DNA from: Pseudovibrio zosterae
Lineage (GTDB): Bacteria; Pseudomonadota; Alphaproteobacteria; Rhizobiales; Stappiaceae
NCBI RefSeq assembly: GCF_033843645.1
Contig: NZ_JAWXVZ010000001.1
Location: 248,001-312,000, forward strand
Reading direction: 5' to 3'
Length of the DNA: 64,000 nucleotides
Part shown: piece by piece, positions 17,421-25,401 of the stretch
Position numbering within the stretch: position 1 is the first letter of the stretch
Layout of the letters: the number at the start of each line of letters is the position of its first letter
Notes under the pieces: model-generated
Database searches by the model: none
Told to the model about the DNA's origin: nothing
The model's input: the letters and a program-made list of their open reading frames with translations, nothing else
Program-made: the position numbers and the translations under genes

Positions 17421-17674
17421 GTGCGGCTCGAAGGTCAGGCTGCAAGGCTGCGCAGCAGGGGCCAAACGGGGTATTTGTGCAGTGCTACGCCTATCTGCAA
17501 TAGGTGACACTCATATGAACATTGGCGGCTATCAAATGAACATTGCTGATTGAGGCAGTGCTGACTTGGTGTTGGCGAATTGGCCTTGGGCAAGCGCATT
17601 GCCCGTTTCCATGGTTGATAAGGTGGGACTTGGTTGCACCGAGGAAAAGCCCTCACCAGCAGGGAAGAGGCAAC

Positions 17675-18268
17675 TCACCGCATTAAACCGCGCAGCAGCA
17701 CCTCAAGGGAGCTTATAAAACGGTTGGCATCGCCCCCTTGTGTGATTTCCAGCGCCGCCCGATCAAATCCGGCGGACAGCACCACGGAAAGCTCATCAAG
17801 CGGAAGATCTGTCTTGTTCGCCATTGCAGCTGCAGCCGACAGGCCTTCCTTAAGGCTTTCACCGCCCGCTTTGCGATCAATCTCGCTCATGCCATCGGCG
17901 CCAAGCACAGCAGGACCGTCCACCAGCATCAAACGGGCCCGGCCGGGTACCTGCATCGCGGTAAAATAACCACGCGCCCCGGAAATCAGCCCGTCTATCG
18001 GGTCCGTTGCCTCAAGGGCGGTGGCGTTGATCTCGTTGGCAATCGCCTCGGCCTCATGGGTAACAACGGCACGGAAGAGATCCGCCTTGTCCGTATAGTG
18101 ATGATAAAGCGCGCCGCGGGTGACCTCTGCCGCCTTTACGATCTCCGGGGTGCCTGTCTCTGCATATCCCTTTTTGACAAACAGAGAGCGGGCCGCATCC
18201 AGCAGCTTGCGGGTGGTGTCTTGCGAGCGCGCCTTGTTACTGCGACGCTGCGTAACTTTTTCTTGCAT
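17675..18268 (-). CDS. TetR family transcriptional regulator
   Basis: A 197-residue repressor. The N-terminal helix-turn-helix (TRKLLDAARSLFVKKGYAETGTPEIVKAAEVTRGALYHHYTDKADLF, quoted in part: GYAETG, TRGALYHHYTDK) is typical TetR; the C-terminal half is a ligand domain of unknown specificity. The ATG at 18268 (MQEKVTQRR) is chosen over the longer frame because the upstream part lies in the operator region. It is divergent from a VOC-family gene, with two 17-bp operators between, so it almost certainly controls that gene and itself. Confidence 0.9.
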   Translation of the reverse strand: MQEKVTQRRSNKARSQDTTRKLLDAARSLFVKKGYAETGTPEIVKAAEVTRGALYHHYTDKADLFRAVVTHEAEAIANEINATALEATDPIDGLISGARGYFTAMQVPGRARLMLVDGPAVLGADGMSEIDRKAGGESLKEGLSAAAAMANKTDLPLDELSVVLSAGFDRAALEITQGGDANRFISSLEVLLRGLMR

Positions 18269-18285
18269 ACATACAGCCTGTATGT
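18269..18285. promoter_or_regulatory. TetR operator copy 1
   Basis: A perfect 17-bp palindrome: ACATACAG-C-CTGTATGT. It abuts the TetR start codon, so binding here would block the regulator's own expression. Confidence 0.8.
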
Positions 18286-18297
18286 TAATTCGAAAAT

Positions 18298-18314
18298 ACA
18301 TACACACTGTATGT
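18298..18314. promoter_or_regulatory. TetR operator copy 2
   Basis: ACATACAC-A-CTGTATGT matches copy 1 with one arm mismatch (7 of 8 bases pair). Centre-to-centre distance to copy 1 is 29 bp, close to three helical turns, so two dimers could sit on the same DNA face. The second copy is just upstream of the VOC gene ribosome-binding site. Confidence 0.78.
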
Positions 18315-18336
18315 TGTTTGTCGAAGGAGGGCAATC

Positions 18337-18762
18337 ATGCGATGCACCCAATACTATCCGGTCATCATGACCGACCATGTTTCAGAGACAGCGCAGTTCT
18401 ATTGCGCTCATTTTGGCTTTGAAAGAAAGTTTGAGGCTGATTGGTATGTCCACCTGCAATCAAAAGAGGATGACAAGGTGAATTTGGCAATCCTCGACGG
18501 CAGCCACGAAACCATTCCAGAAGAGGGGCGGGGTAAAGCCTCTGGCCTGCTGTTAAACTTTGAAGTGGAGGATGTTGATGCCGTGCATGATCGGTTGCAG
18601 GCCGCAGGCCTCCCGATTCTCCGCAGCCTGCGCGATGAGGCATTCGGTCAGCGCCATTTCATCACCCAAGACCCCAATGGTGTTCTGTTAGATGTGATCA
18701 AGCCGATCCCACCGAGTGACGCGTTTCTTTCACAATACGCCGAAGATGCGGTGCCGCGCTGA
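18337..18762 (+). CDS. VOC (glyoxalase/bleomycin-resistance fold) family protein
   Basis: A 141-residue single VOC domain with two beta-alpha-beta-beta-beta modules: FYCAHFGFERKFEADWYVHL and VHDRLQAAGLP...FITQDPNGVLLDVIKP. The usual first-strand metal His is not obvious (YYPVIMTDHV), so it may bind a ligand without catalysis, like resistance proteins. A perfect AAGGAGG ribosome-binding site precedes the ATG. It is controlled by the divergent TetR through the two operators, as expected for an inducible resistance or detoxification gene. Substrate unknown. Confidence 0.85.
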   Translation: MRCTQYYPVIMTDHVSETAQFYCAHFGFERKFEADWYVHLQSKEDDKVNLAILDGSHETIPEEGRGKASGLLLNFEVEDVDAVHDRLQAAGLPILRSLRDEAFGQRHFITQDPNGVLLDVIKPIPPSDAFLSQYAEDAVPR

Positions 18763-18778
18763 CTTCATGTCATCAGAG

Positions 18779-18809
18779 TCAGGTCGATGTTGGACGGGCA
18801 TCGACCTGA
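18779..18809 (+). terminator. Hairpin after the TetR-regulated VOC gene
   Basis: An 11-bp perfect inverted repeat, TCAGGTCGATG with CATCGACCTGA and a 9-base loop. The following tract TTAACTT is only weakly T-rich. Probably a terminator separating the VOC gene from the araC-type gene. Confidence 0.55.
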
Positions 18810-18881
18810 TTAACTTCTGGTGCAATCAGAAGATACGCATTCAGCCCGCTTTCATCTGAGGCTGCGTCTCTGCTAGAACAT

Positions 18882-18897
18882 CTCTAAGATATTAGAG
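18882..18897. promoter_or_regulatory. Palindrome just upstream of the AraC-type regulator
   Basis: CTCTAA-GATA-TTAGAG, a perfect 6-4-6 inverted repeat ending 13 bp before the ATG at 18911. It overlaps the expected ribosome-binding region, so it could be an operator or an RNA hairpin masking translation. The binding protein is unknown. Confidence 0.45.
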
Positions 18898-18910
18898 TGA
18901 GTGGGGACCA

Positions 18911-19801
18911 ATGGTGCGAACAGAGCTATCCTCTGGTGATGCCAACCTGACTGAGCGCTTTGAGGGCTATGCGCAAGAGCCGCACAGCATCAGACGCGTT
19001 TTTTATGCGGGCAATCTTCCTGCCCCGCCCCCGCTTGCCTATCAGGTTCACTTTCCGCGGCTTGAAATGGTGTTGGACGGGCAGTTGCTCATGGAGGTGG
19101 GCAACACGACCGGCGACGACACCCAACATTTGATGACGCGCGGAAGCGCGCTGTACATTCCCGCGGAGAGTTGGAACAAGCCAATCCTCACGCAGCCCGT
19201 GGAAACGTTGAGTATCTTGATCGGAAAACAAAGTTTCGGTCTCAGCATCTTGAAGTGGAATGGTGAGAGTTTTGATGCGGCACTGAAGCACAACATCATG
19301 CGCCGAGGGCCAAGAACCGGCACGTTTGTTGTGCAAGCGCTTGAAGAACTGAGCTGGCATGTTGAGGATCAGCAGACCGCACGGTTGCTGGTGGCTTCGT
19401 TGCTGAGCCACATCAGCGAGCTCACACACAAGGCGCCTGAAATACCGTCAAAGAGCAAGGCTCTGTTTGAAGCGGTTCGCGGCTATCTCGAGCAGCACTA
19501 CCATGAGCAGCTCACACGGGAGTCTGTTGCTAAACACTTCTACATTTCATCGAACTACCTGTCTCAGCTTTTTGCCAAGGAGGGCAAGGTCAAGTTCAAT
19601 GAGTATCTGAACCATATTCGCCTGGAGCGGGCCAAATACTTGCTCAAAGAATACGACATGAAGGTGAAGGAGGTGGCCCACCGCTGTGGGTTCGCAGACA
19701 GCAACTATTTCTGCCGGATCTTTCGGGCTCAAACCGCACGCTCACCTTCAGAATACAGAACGCAGTACCGCAGCCGGATGAATGCAGAAGCTACAGGCTG
19801 A
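18911..19801 (+). CDS. AraC family regulator (YijO position)
   Basis: A 296-residue activator. Residues about 1-180 form a cupin-like sensing domain (QVHFPRLEMVLDGQ..., LYIPAESWNKPI). The C-terminal 100 residues are the double helix-turn-helix: VAKHFYISSNYLSQLFAKEG and EVAHRCGFADSNYFCRIFRA. It stands at the end of the frw/pfl operon in the same place and orientation as yijO in E. coli, so it is the best candidate for the specific activator of the cluster. Its 3' end overlaps that of frwD by 11 bp, convergently. Inducer unknown; an anhydrohexitol or its phosphate would be the logical guess. Confidence 0.9.
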   Translation: MVRTELSSGDANLTERFEGYAQEPHSIRRVFYAGNLPAPPPLAYQVHFPRLEMVLDGQLLMEVGNTTGDDTQHLMTRGSALYIPAESWNKPILTQPVETLSILIGKQSFGLSILKWNGESFDAALKHNIMRRGPRTGTFVVQALEELSWHVEDQQTARLLVASLLSHISELTHKAPEIPSKSKALFEAVRGYLEQHYHEQLTRESVAKHFYISSNYLSQLFAKEGKVKFNEYLNHIRLERAKYLLKEYDMKVKEVAHRCGFADSNYFCRIFRAQTARSPSEYRTQYRSRMNAEATG

Positions 19802-20126
19802 TTTTGGTGCCGGGAGGCGCGATCCGCAGCTTCTCCAGCGCATCAAGCACATGGCTTGGGTCTTTCAAAAAAGCACTGATTGTTGAGCGCAGCACACGCG
19901 CGTTTTCGAAGCGCTCGTAGCCTTCGATGTTGATATCGGCGACAATCACAACGGCCTCAGCGTCTGCAATCACGCCCGCTGTCAGCGTGTTTTCTGAGCC
20001 AAGCGCACCCTGGGTCTCAACGGTGATCGAGTGACCGGCTTTTTTAGCTTTTTTTTCAAGGAGTTCAGCAGCCATGTAAGTATGAGCTACGCCACTCAAA
20101 CAAGCTGTAACACCGACAATTCTCAT
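19791..20126 (-). CDS. frwD: PTS fructose-like IIB component (FrwD-like)
   Basis: A 111-residue cytoplasmic IIB domain of the fructose family. The phosphorylated cysteine is Cys9 in GVTACLSGVAHTYMAAE; DINIEGYERF is the second conserved block. The open frame continues upstream to 20165, but the ATG at 20126 starts directly at the IIB fold. It is the last gene of the frw/pfl operon, separated from fsaB by 89 bp holding a hairpin. A second IIB (frwB) lies upstream; E. coli has the same duplication. The role of having two IIBs is unclear. Confidence 0.92.
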   Translation of the reverse strand: MRIVGVTACLSGVAHTYMAAELLEKKAKKAGHSITVETQGALGSENTLTAGVIADAEAVVIVADINIEGYERFENARVLRSTISAFLKDPSHVLDALEKLRIAPPGTKISL

Positions 20127-20150
20127 AGTTGCGCCCACACACCACAGAAA

Positions 20151-20174
20151 CCCTAGAGATATCATCTCGTAGGG
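20151..20174 (-). promoter_or_regulatory. Imperfect hairpin between fsaB and frwD
   Basis: CCCTA-GAGAT-ATC-ATCTC-G-TAGGG: ten base pairs with one bulged G and a three-base loop. There is no T tract after it, so it looks like an intercistronic RNA element that could tune frwD level or stabilise the upstream mRNA. Confidence 0.4.
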
Positions 20175-20215
20175 CCTCTGTAATATGCGCTAAATCAAAC
20201 CGGCGCAACTCTGAT

Positions 20216-20893
20216 TTAGATGACGTCAAGTACTGTTGTGCCTTCCCCGTAGACGCCCTCCCAATCACTTACAAATCCAGCAACGCCGGAATCTGTAAGG
20301 GGGTGTACCAGAAGCTGATCAAAAACGTCCGGAGCGATTGTGACGGACTGCGCGCCAGCCTTGGCAATTTCGTGCACTTGCTGAACATTTTTAAACGATG
20401 CAGCCAGCACCTTGGCGTCCAGCTGATAAACATCGATCAGATGTGCGATCTCTGCGGCCACTTGCGTCCCATCCGCACAAATGTTGTCGAGGCGGTTTAC
20501 GTAAGGTGCCAGGAACTCAGCACCTGCGACAGCCGCCATCAACGCCTGCTGAGGGGTCAAAATTGCGGTTGCGGTGATGCGAATGCCCCGTTCCTTCAAC
20601 GCCTTCATGGCTTTGATACCCTGCGGGGTTACCGGGACCTTGATGATAATGTCCGTGTCGAGTTCACGCATGGCCTGCGCTTCCTCAATCATGACTTCAG
20701 CGGTCTTGCCCATCACTTGTGCGTGCAGCATGCGGTCGGGGCCGATGGCCGCCCGAATGTCGCGGATGATATCAGCAAAAGGACGGTTGGCCTTCGCGAT
20801 GATTGAAGGGTTTGTGGTCACACCAGCAAGCGGGTAGAGGTCAACGGCCTTCTTGATCGCTTCGATGTCTGCAGTGTCGAGCATGTAAATCAT
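20216..20893 (-). CDS. fsaB: Fructose-6-phosphate aldolase (transaldolase-like, FsaB/TalC)
   Basis: A 225-residue class I aldolase of the small transaldolase family. The Schiff-base lysine is Lys85 in IIIKVPVTPQG, and Tyr131 in APYVNRLD matches the tyrosine that marks FSA rather than transaldolase; both fall at the same numbers as in E. coli FSA. AASFKNVQQ and the C-terminal helix are present. In E. coli, FsaA/FsaB are reported to cleave 1-deoxyfructose 6-phosphate to glyceraldehyde 3-phosphate and hydroxyacetone, downstream of YbiW/PflD. Position in this operon supports the same job. It follows the SDR gene by 19 bp. Confidence 0.95.
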   Translation of the reverse strand: MIYMLDTADIEAIKKAVDLYPLAGVTTNPSIIAKANRPFADIIRDIRAAIGPDRMLHAQVMGKTAEVMIEEAQAMRELDTDIIIKVPVTPQGIKAMKALKERGIRITATAILTPQQALMAAVAGAEFLAPYVNRLDNICADGTQVAAEIAHLIDVYQLDAKVLAASFKNVQQVHEIAKAGAQSVTIAPDVFDQLLVHPLTDSGVAGFVSDWEGVYGEGTTVLDVI

Positions 20894-20912
20894 GGGAGCC
20901 TCATTTAGTCTC

Positions 20913-21767
20913 TTAGTAGCCGAATTCTCTCAGGCATTTTGTCAAGGCAGCCTTGCTTTCAGTGAAGCGGATGCCATGGGCTGCAAGTTTGGATGTGTCC
21001 AGGCGCACATCGCGGGTCTTTGGTGCGGGCGCTGCTTCAAGCAGCTCTGCAAGCCGTTTTTCCTGCCCTAGCTCGTGCAGGATATGCTCCGCAATCTCAT
21101 GGCGGCTGGCGGGGTTGTGAGCCCCGGTATGGTAGGTGCCATAAGGGATCTCGAAGATTTTCGGGAACTGGTCGATCAGTTCATGCGCATAGGTCAGGCC
21201 GCGGAATTCGTTGGGACGCTCCGCCATCTTTGTGCCGTTGATCAGGGCCTGCATTGCATTCCATAGAACATTCGGGTTGATGCTGGTCTGGCGCTCAGGG
21301 AGACCAAACAGCCAAGTGAAACGCAGGATCCACATTTCATCGAGGATTTCCCTGAGCTTGCCTTCGGCCTCCAGCTTGTTTTGGCCGTAAACAGTGTCCG
21401 GCACTGGCTCGTGCTCTTCTGTATAAGGGCCAGCTTCTTCGTTGCCGTTGAACACCTGCTCAGTGCTGATGAAAACCAGCTTCGCGCCAACCGCCTTACA
21501 CGCCTTGGCAACGTTCATGGCACCTTCAACGTTCACTTTCCATGCGATCTCAGGATGTTTGTTGCAAAAGTCGGTCACGGCAATTGCAGCGGCATGGATT
21601 ACGTAGTCAGGCTTCACGGAGCTGAACATGGCGTCCACCATGTCTGCGTTTGTGATGTCCAGCTGCTCAACATCGGTCGCGGTGATATCGAACTGCTCCT
21701 GATACTTCTTGATGAAACGGGTTCCAAAAAAGCCGTTTGCGCCTGTAATCAAGATTTTCTTTTTCAT
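20913..21767 (-). CDS. NAD(P)-dependent extended SDR reductase (RmlD-like) inside the frw/pfl operon
   Basis: A 284-residue extended short-chain reductase resembling dTDP-4-dehydrorhamnose reductases. TGANGFFGTRF is the N-terminal nucleotide loop (GxxGxxG) and VYGQNKLEAEG carries the Tyr-x3-Lys pair; ISTEQVF holds the third catalytic position. The ATG at 21767 is 2 bp after the pflC stop and uses GGTGGG within pflC as ribosome-binding site; a GTG at 21773 is the alternative. This gene has no counterpart in the E. coli locus, where gldA supplies the reductase. It may reduce hydroxyacetone or another carbonyl of the pathway, but the family usually acts on sugars, so its substrate is unknown. 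Confidence 0.88.
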   Translation of the reverse strand: MKKKILITGANGFFGTRFIKKYQEQFDITATDVEQLDITNADMVDAMFSSVKPDYVIHAAAIAVTDFCNKHPEIAWKVNVEGAMNVAKACKAVGAKLVFISTEQVFNGNEEAGPYTEEHEPVPDTVYGQNKLEAEGKLREILDEMWILRFTWLFGLPERQTSINPNVLWNAMQALINGTKMAERPNEFRGLTYAHELIDQFPKIFEIPYGTYHTGAHNPASRHEIAEHILHELGQEKRLAELLEAAPAPKTRDVRLDTSKLAAHGIRFTESKAALTKCLREFGY

Positions 21768-21769
21768 GG

Positions 21770-22645
21770 TCACCCACCAACGTTTACTTTGTAGCCACGC
21801 GCTTCAACCAGCGCCTTTATGGCCTCTACTTCATTGTCTGTCGGAACCGGCACATCCTTGAGCTCGTATTCCATCTCAAAGGTCTCGTACTTGTTGGCTC
21901 CGAACTGGTGGAACGGCAGCAGGTGGACCTCTTTCAAATCAAATTCACTCAGGTAATCGAGAATGGCCTGAATGTTTTCAGCATGCATCGTGTATCCCGG
22001 AATAAGCGGAATGCGTGGCACGACATGGGTTCCCTGCGCAATCAGGCCGCGGAAGTTATCGAGAGAGCGCTGGAGATTGATGCCAGTCGTCTTCTTTGCC
22101 GTTTCCGGGTCCATGATCTTGAAGTCATAAAGAACCTCATCGCAGTACTTGCTCATCTCCATCAACAGGGCTGTATTCCCATGGCCCGTCGTTTCAATTG
22201 CCGTGTTGTAGCCAAGGCGCTTCAAGCGCTTGAGAAGCTCTATGGCAAAGCGGGCCTGTGTCAGAACTTCGCCGCCAGACAGGGTGACGCCGCCGCCAGA
22301 CGAGCGGTAGAACACGTCATCCTTTTCAATTTCCTTCAGCAGCTCGTCCATCGTCATGTCGGTGCCCACCAGCTCCAAAGCGCCGCTGGGGCATTCAGCA
22401 ACATCCCAAGAACACACTTCGCAATGAATGCACTTGGTCTCCCGACGTATGACTTGCGGCTTGGACGATCTGGATTCCGGGTTGGAGCACCAGGGGCAGC
22501 TCAGCGGGCACCCCTTGAGGAAAACAACCGTGCGAATGCCTTCGCCATCATTCAGCGAATAACGCTGGATGTTAAACACCCGTCCCGTGGAAGGGGCAGC
22601 ACCATCGCCGCCGCCCTCCAGACAGTCATTTGGCTTAGAGCTCAT
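21770..22645 (-). CDS. pflC: Glycyl-radical enzyme activase PflC
   Basis: A 291-residue radical SAM activase that installs the glycyl radical on PflD. The radical SAM cysteines are C-x3-C-x2-C in GCPLSCPWCSNPES. A single extra four-Cys ferredoxin-like motif follows (CIHCEVC...AECPSGAL), where many activases carry two. FNIQRYSLNDGEGIRT, SGGGVTLSGGEVL and LLPFHQFG closely resemble E. coli PflC as I remember it. ATG 22645 lies inside the pflD end (11-bp overlap), so synthesis is coupled to its target; the longer frame to 22780 is not family-like. Confidence 0.95.
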   Translation of the reverse strand: MSSKPNDCLEGGGDGAAPSTGRVFNIQRYSLNDGEGIRTVVFLKGCPLSCPWCSNPESRSSKPQVIRRETKCIHCEVCSWDVAECPSGALELVGTDMTMDELLKEIEKDDVFYRSSGGGVTLSGGEVLTQARFAIELLKRLKRLGYNTAIETTGHGNTALLMEMSKYCDEVLYDFKIMDPETAKKTTGINLQRSLDNFRGLIAQGTHVVPRIPLIPGYTMHAENIQAILDYLSEFDLKEVHLLPFHQFGANKYETFEMEYELKDVPVPTDNEVEAIKALVEARGYKVNVGG

Positions 22646-24935
22646 GGGCCGTTCTGCGAATGATGTCATCTTGGATTTCCTTGGAGAGCTCGACGAAGAA
22701 GGCGCTGTAGCCTGCCACGCGCACCACAAGGCCTGCAAAGTCCTCCGGGCGCTGCTGCGCTTCCCTGAGAGTGTCCGCATTGAGTACGTTGAACTGGATA
22801 TGCTGCAGCTTCAGCTTCATGAACGCTCGCAGGAAGTCGGCAAGCTTGTTCAGGCCCTGCTCGCCTTCCAGTGTGGAGGGCGTGAACTTCACGTTCAGCA
22901 AGCTGCCGTTCGACAGAAGGTAGTTGTCGAGCTTGCTGACGGACTTCAGAACCGCTGTTGGGCCTTTTTGGTCCTTGCCCACCATTGGCGACAAGCCGCC
23001 GTCGGCCAGCTGATCACCGCTGTGGCGCCCGTCTGGCGTTGCGCCAACCACGGCGCCCAGCGGTACGTGGGCTGACACGGTGTACGAGCCGGGGGTGAAA
23101 ATACCACCGCGCGGGTTCGTATATTGCTCCACTTCCTTGCAGTAGAAGCGCAGGATGTCCGAGCCGTATGTATCGACACCGTCAATGTCGTTTCCGTACT
23201 TGTCGTAGCGGTTCATCAGGCGGGCGCGGATCTGCTCGCCCTTTTCTCCCTCGAAATTGCTTTCCAGAACTTCGATGAACTCCTTGAAGGTGGCACGCTT
23301 TTCGTCGAACACGAATGCCTTCAGCGATGCAAGTGAGTCTGAAAGGTTGGCAATGCCGATGCCCTGAACACCCGAGAAGTTGTAGCGTGCACCGCCGTAG
23401 GTGATGTCCTTGCCGTTGTCGATGCAGTCGCTGATGAAGGAGGACAGCAATGGCACGGGGGCCCAGTCCCGGTGTCCGATGTCACAGATGTTGGAACCTT
23501 CCGCCATCAGCTTCACATAGTGGCGAATGTCCTGGCGAATTTCGCTCAGCAGCTGATCGAAAGTAACCTCGGTGTTGTCCTTGTTGCGATCCAGCACAAG
23601 TTCCATCACCTTCAGCAGATTGAACATGGCAATGTCGTGCAGGCCGTAGGTCTTGCCGGGGATTGAAAGCTCCACGCAGCCGACGACAGAGTAGTCCCGC
23701 GCATCTTCCAGCGAGACACCTCGGTTCAAAAAGGCAGGAACGACCACTTCGTCATTGAAGATTTGCGGAATGCCCGTACCCATGCGCACGGTCTCTGCGG
23801 TCTTGCGCAGGAACTCGCGATCGATCAACTCGTTCACCCGAACGCCAAGGTTTGGCTGGGGCAGGCGAATGCTCTGATAGGCGTCGAGGCAAAGCGTGGA
23901 CAGCTCGTTCACCGCGCTTCGACCATTGGCGGTCAAACCGCCGAGTAGAATGGTATAACCCGTCGGGAACCCGGCGAAGAATTTCGCACTGCCTGTTGAG
24001 CGCAGCAGCACAACATCGTTGGTCTTTACCCAGAGGCTTTCAAGATACTCCTTCAATGCCTCGGGGCTCTCACCTTTTGCAACAGATGCGCGGTAGAAGG
24101 GCAGCATGTATTGGTCAAAGCGGCCCAGAGACAGAGAGCTTGCGTTGGATTCGTATTGCAAGATCACATTCATGTACCAGAACAGCTGAATGGCCTCGAA
24201 AAAGTCCTCAGGCTTTTCTGTTGCGATCTTCGCGGAGAGCGCTGCGATCTGTAACAGCTCCTTCGCACGCACGTCGTCGCCGCAGGTGTTTGCCATTTCG
24301 CGCGCCAGCGTTTCATAACGACGAATGTGACGGATAGAGGCTTCGAGTAGGGTCACGACTGCCGAAAAGAAGGCATTGTCAGGGTTCTTGACGCTGTGTT
24401 CTTTCAACTCGTCCAGCAACGCCCCCAAGCCATTGCCCAGAAGACGTTCAAAGTCGATGATGATGTGCCCTTGCCCTTTGTCGGTTTGGTTCACGCTGAA
24501 GATCTTTTGCGCAGTCGCGGCCTTGATCTCCTCAGGAAACTGGCTGTTGATGAAGTCCTTCATGGAGCGCTTGGTCCAATAGGGCAGCAGCTCTTCACGG
24601 TAGATCTTCTTGTCTTCCTCGCTGATGTGGAACTGGTCTTGGGGGCGGGTATCAAAGATATCCAGTTCCTTGTCGAGCCAGTAAGGATCCATCTCGGGGG
24701 ACATGATACCCGCGCGCGGCTTCACGGTGCGATTGCCCGCGATCAGCTCGTCACTGCGGATGGAGATTTCTACATTGTCGAGAATATGTGCGGTCGCGAG
24801 AGCCCGGCGCACGAGCGTGTGTTGGCCTTCAGTCTGTTTGTGGCTTTCTGTGTAGAGCAGGGCGCGTTCAAGAGAAATCTCGCGCTTGTCTTTGAAGAGG
24901 TCTGCCTTTAGGCGTTCAATTCTTGGAGTGCTCAT
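22635..24935 (-). CDS. pflD: Glycyl-radical enzyme PflD (anhydrohexitol-6-phosphate lyase type)
   Basis: A 766-residue cytoplasmic, oxygen-sensitive radical enzyme. Thiyl-radical Cys420 and acid/base Glu422 lie in VVGCVELSIPG; Gly742 in VRVAGYSAFF is the radical site. The single-Cys GCVE motif separates it from true pyruvate formate-lyase, which has adjacent cysteines. It resembles E. coli PflD over its whole length. PflD is reported (2024 literature) to open the C-O ring of 1,5-anhydromannitol 6-phosphate to 1-deoxyfructose 6-phosphate; YbiW does so for the glucitol epimer. Which epimer this one uses cannot be read by eye. ATG 24935 has a GGAG site; the codon before it is TTG. Confidence 0.95.
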   Translation of the reverse strand: MSTPRIERLKADLFKDKREISLERALLYTESHKQTEGQHTLVRRALATAHILDNVEISIRSDELIAGNRTVKPRAGIMSPEMDPYWLDKELDIFDTRPQDQFHISEEDKKIYREELLPYWTKRSMKDFINSQFPEEIKAATAQKIFSVNQTDKGQGHIIIDFERLLGNGLGALLDELKEHSVKNPDNAFFSAVVTLLEASIRHIRRYETLAREMANTCGDDVRAKELLQIAALSAKIATEKPEDFFEAIQLFWYMNVILQYESNASSLSLGRFDQYMLPFYRASVAKGESPEALKEYLESLWVKTNDVVLLRSTGSAKFFAGFPTGYTILLGGLTANGRSAVNELSTLCLDAYQSIRLPQPNLGVRVNELIDREFLRKTAETVRMGTGIPQIFNDEVVVPAFLNRGVSLEDARDYSVVGCVELSIPGKTYGLHDIAMFNLLKVMELVLDRNKDNTEVTFDQLLSEIRQDIRHYVKLMAEGSNICDIGHRDWAPVPLLSSFISDCIDNGKDITYGGARYNFSGVQGIGIANLSDSLASLKAFVFDEKRATFKEFIEVLESNFEGEKGEQIRARLMNRYDKYGNDIDGVDTYGSDILRFYCKEVEQYTNPRGGIFTPGSYTVSAHVPLGAVVGATPDGRHSGDQLADGGLSPMVGKDQKGPTAVLKSVSKLDNYLLSNGSLLNVKFTPSTLEGEQGLNKLADFLRAFMKLKLQHIQFNVLNADTLREAQQRPEDFAGLVVRVAGYSAFFVELSKEIQDDIIRRTAHEL

Positions 24936-24992
24936 CAAAAGCTCCGTGGTGGCTTCGCGTTCGGGAAATTTTTTGAGTATTTTTCGGGGGAA

Positions 24993-25014
24993 GCAGGGAG
25001 CCGTAGCTCCCTGC
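24993..25014 (-). promoter_or_regulatory. Perfect hairpin between frwB and pflD
   Basis: GCAGGGAGC with GCTCCCTGC, 9 bp and a CGTA loop, in the 90-bp gap before pflD. On the mRNA strand it is followed by TTCCCCCG rather than a U run, so it is more likely an mRNA-stabilising or attenuating element that sets PTS and radical-enzyme levels apart than a full terminator. Confidence 0.5.
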
Positions 25015-25028
25015 GGGCCGTCTTGGGA

Positions 25029-25349
25029 TCAGGCAGCCTGGTTGATGTGGGCTTCGATCTTGTCCATCACCGCAGCAGCGCGTTTTACTGCATCGCTTAC
25101 ACCGATGCGGACAGTCAGCTTACCTTCAAAGCGCTCTTGACCTTTGATGTCGATGTCCTTGGTGAGGATGACAACATCTGCTGCTGATACGTCTTCAGCG
25201 GTCAGTTCGTTTTCGGTGCCAATAGAGCCCTGGGTTTCAACTTTACACCCCCAGCCCTTTGCCTTTGCAGCTTGTTCGATTGCTTCAGCGGCCATGTAGG
25301 TGTGGGCTACGCCAGATGGGCATGCAGTTACTGCTACAACGTTGGTCAT
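25029..25349 (-). CDS. frwB: PTS fructose-like IIB component (FrwB)
   Basis: A 106-residue fructose-type IIB domain. Phosphorylated Cys10 is in AVTACPSGVAHTYMAAE; KDIDIKGQERFEG is the second conserved block. It accepts phosphate from the PtsA IIA domain and passes it to sugar bound by FrwC. Lies 52 bp after frwC and 90 bp before pflD. Its paralogue frwD ends the operon. Confidence 0.94.
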   Translation of the reverse strand: MTNVVAVTACPSGVAHTYMAAEAIEQAAKAKGWGCKVETQGSIGTENELTAEDVSAADVVILTKDIDIKGQERFEGKLTVRIGVSDAVKRAAAVMDKIEAHINQAA

Positions 25350-25401
25350 GATTTTCGCCTTTTGTTTTTAAATGTCGTGTTTGGGTCTGTGCGCTGCTAA
25401 A

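Noticed and set aside
21770..22780. Longer PflC start at 22780
   Set aside because: The extra 45 residues are Ser/Arg-rich, overlap the pflD coding end and have no counterpart in activases; the ATG at 22645 gives the normal N-terminus.
22635..24935. PflD as a classical pyruvate formate-lyase
   Set aside because: The active site has one Cys followed by Val-Glu (GCVE), not the adjacent Cys pair of PflB, and the gene is in a sugar-PTS operon.
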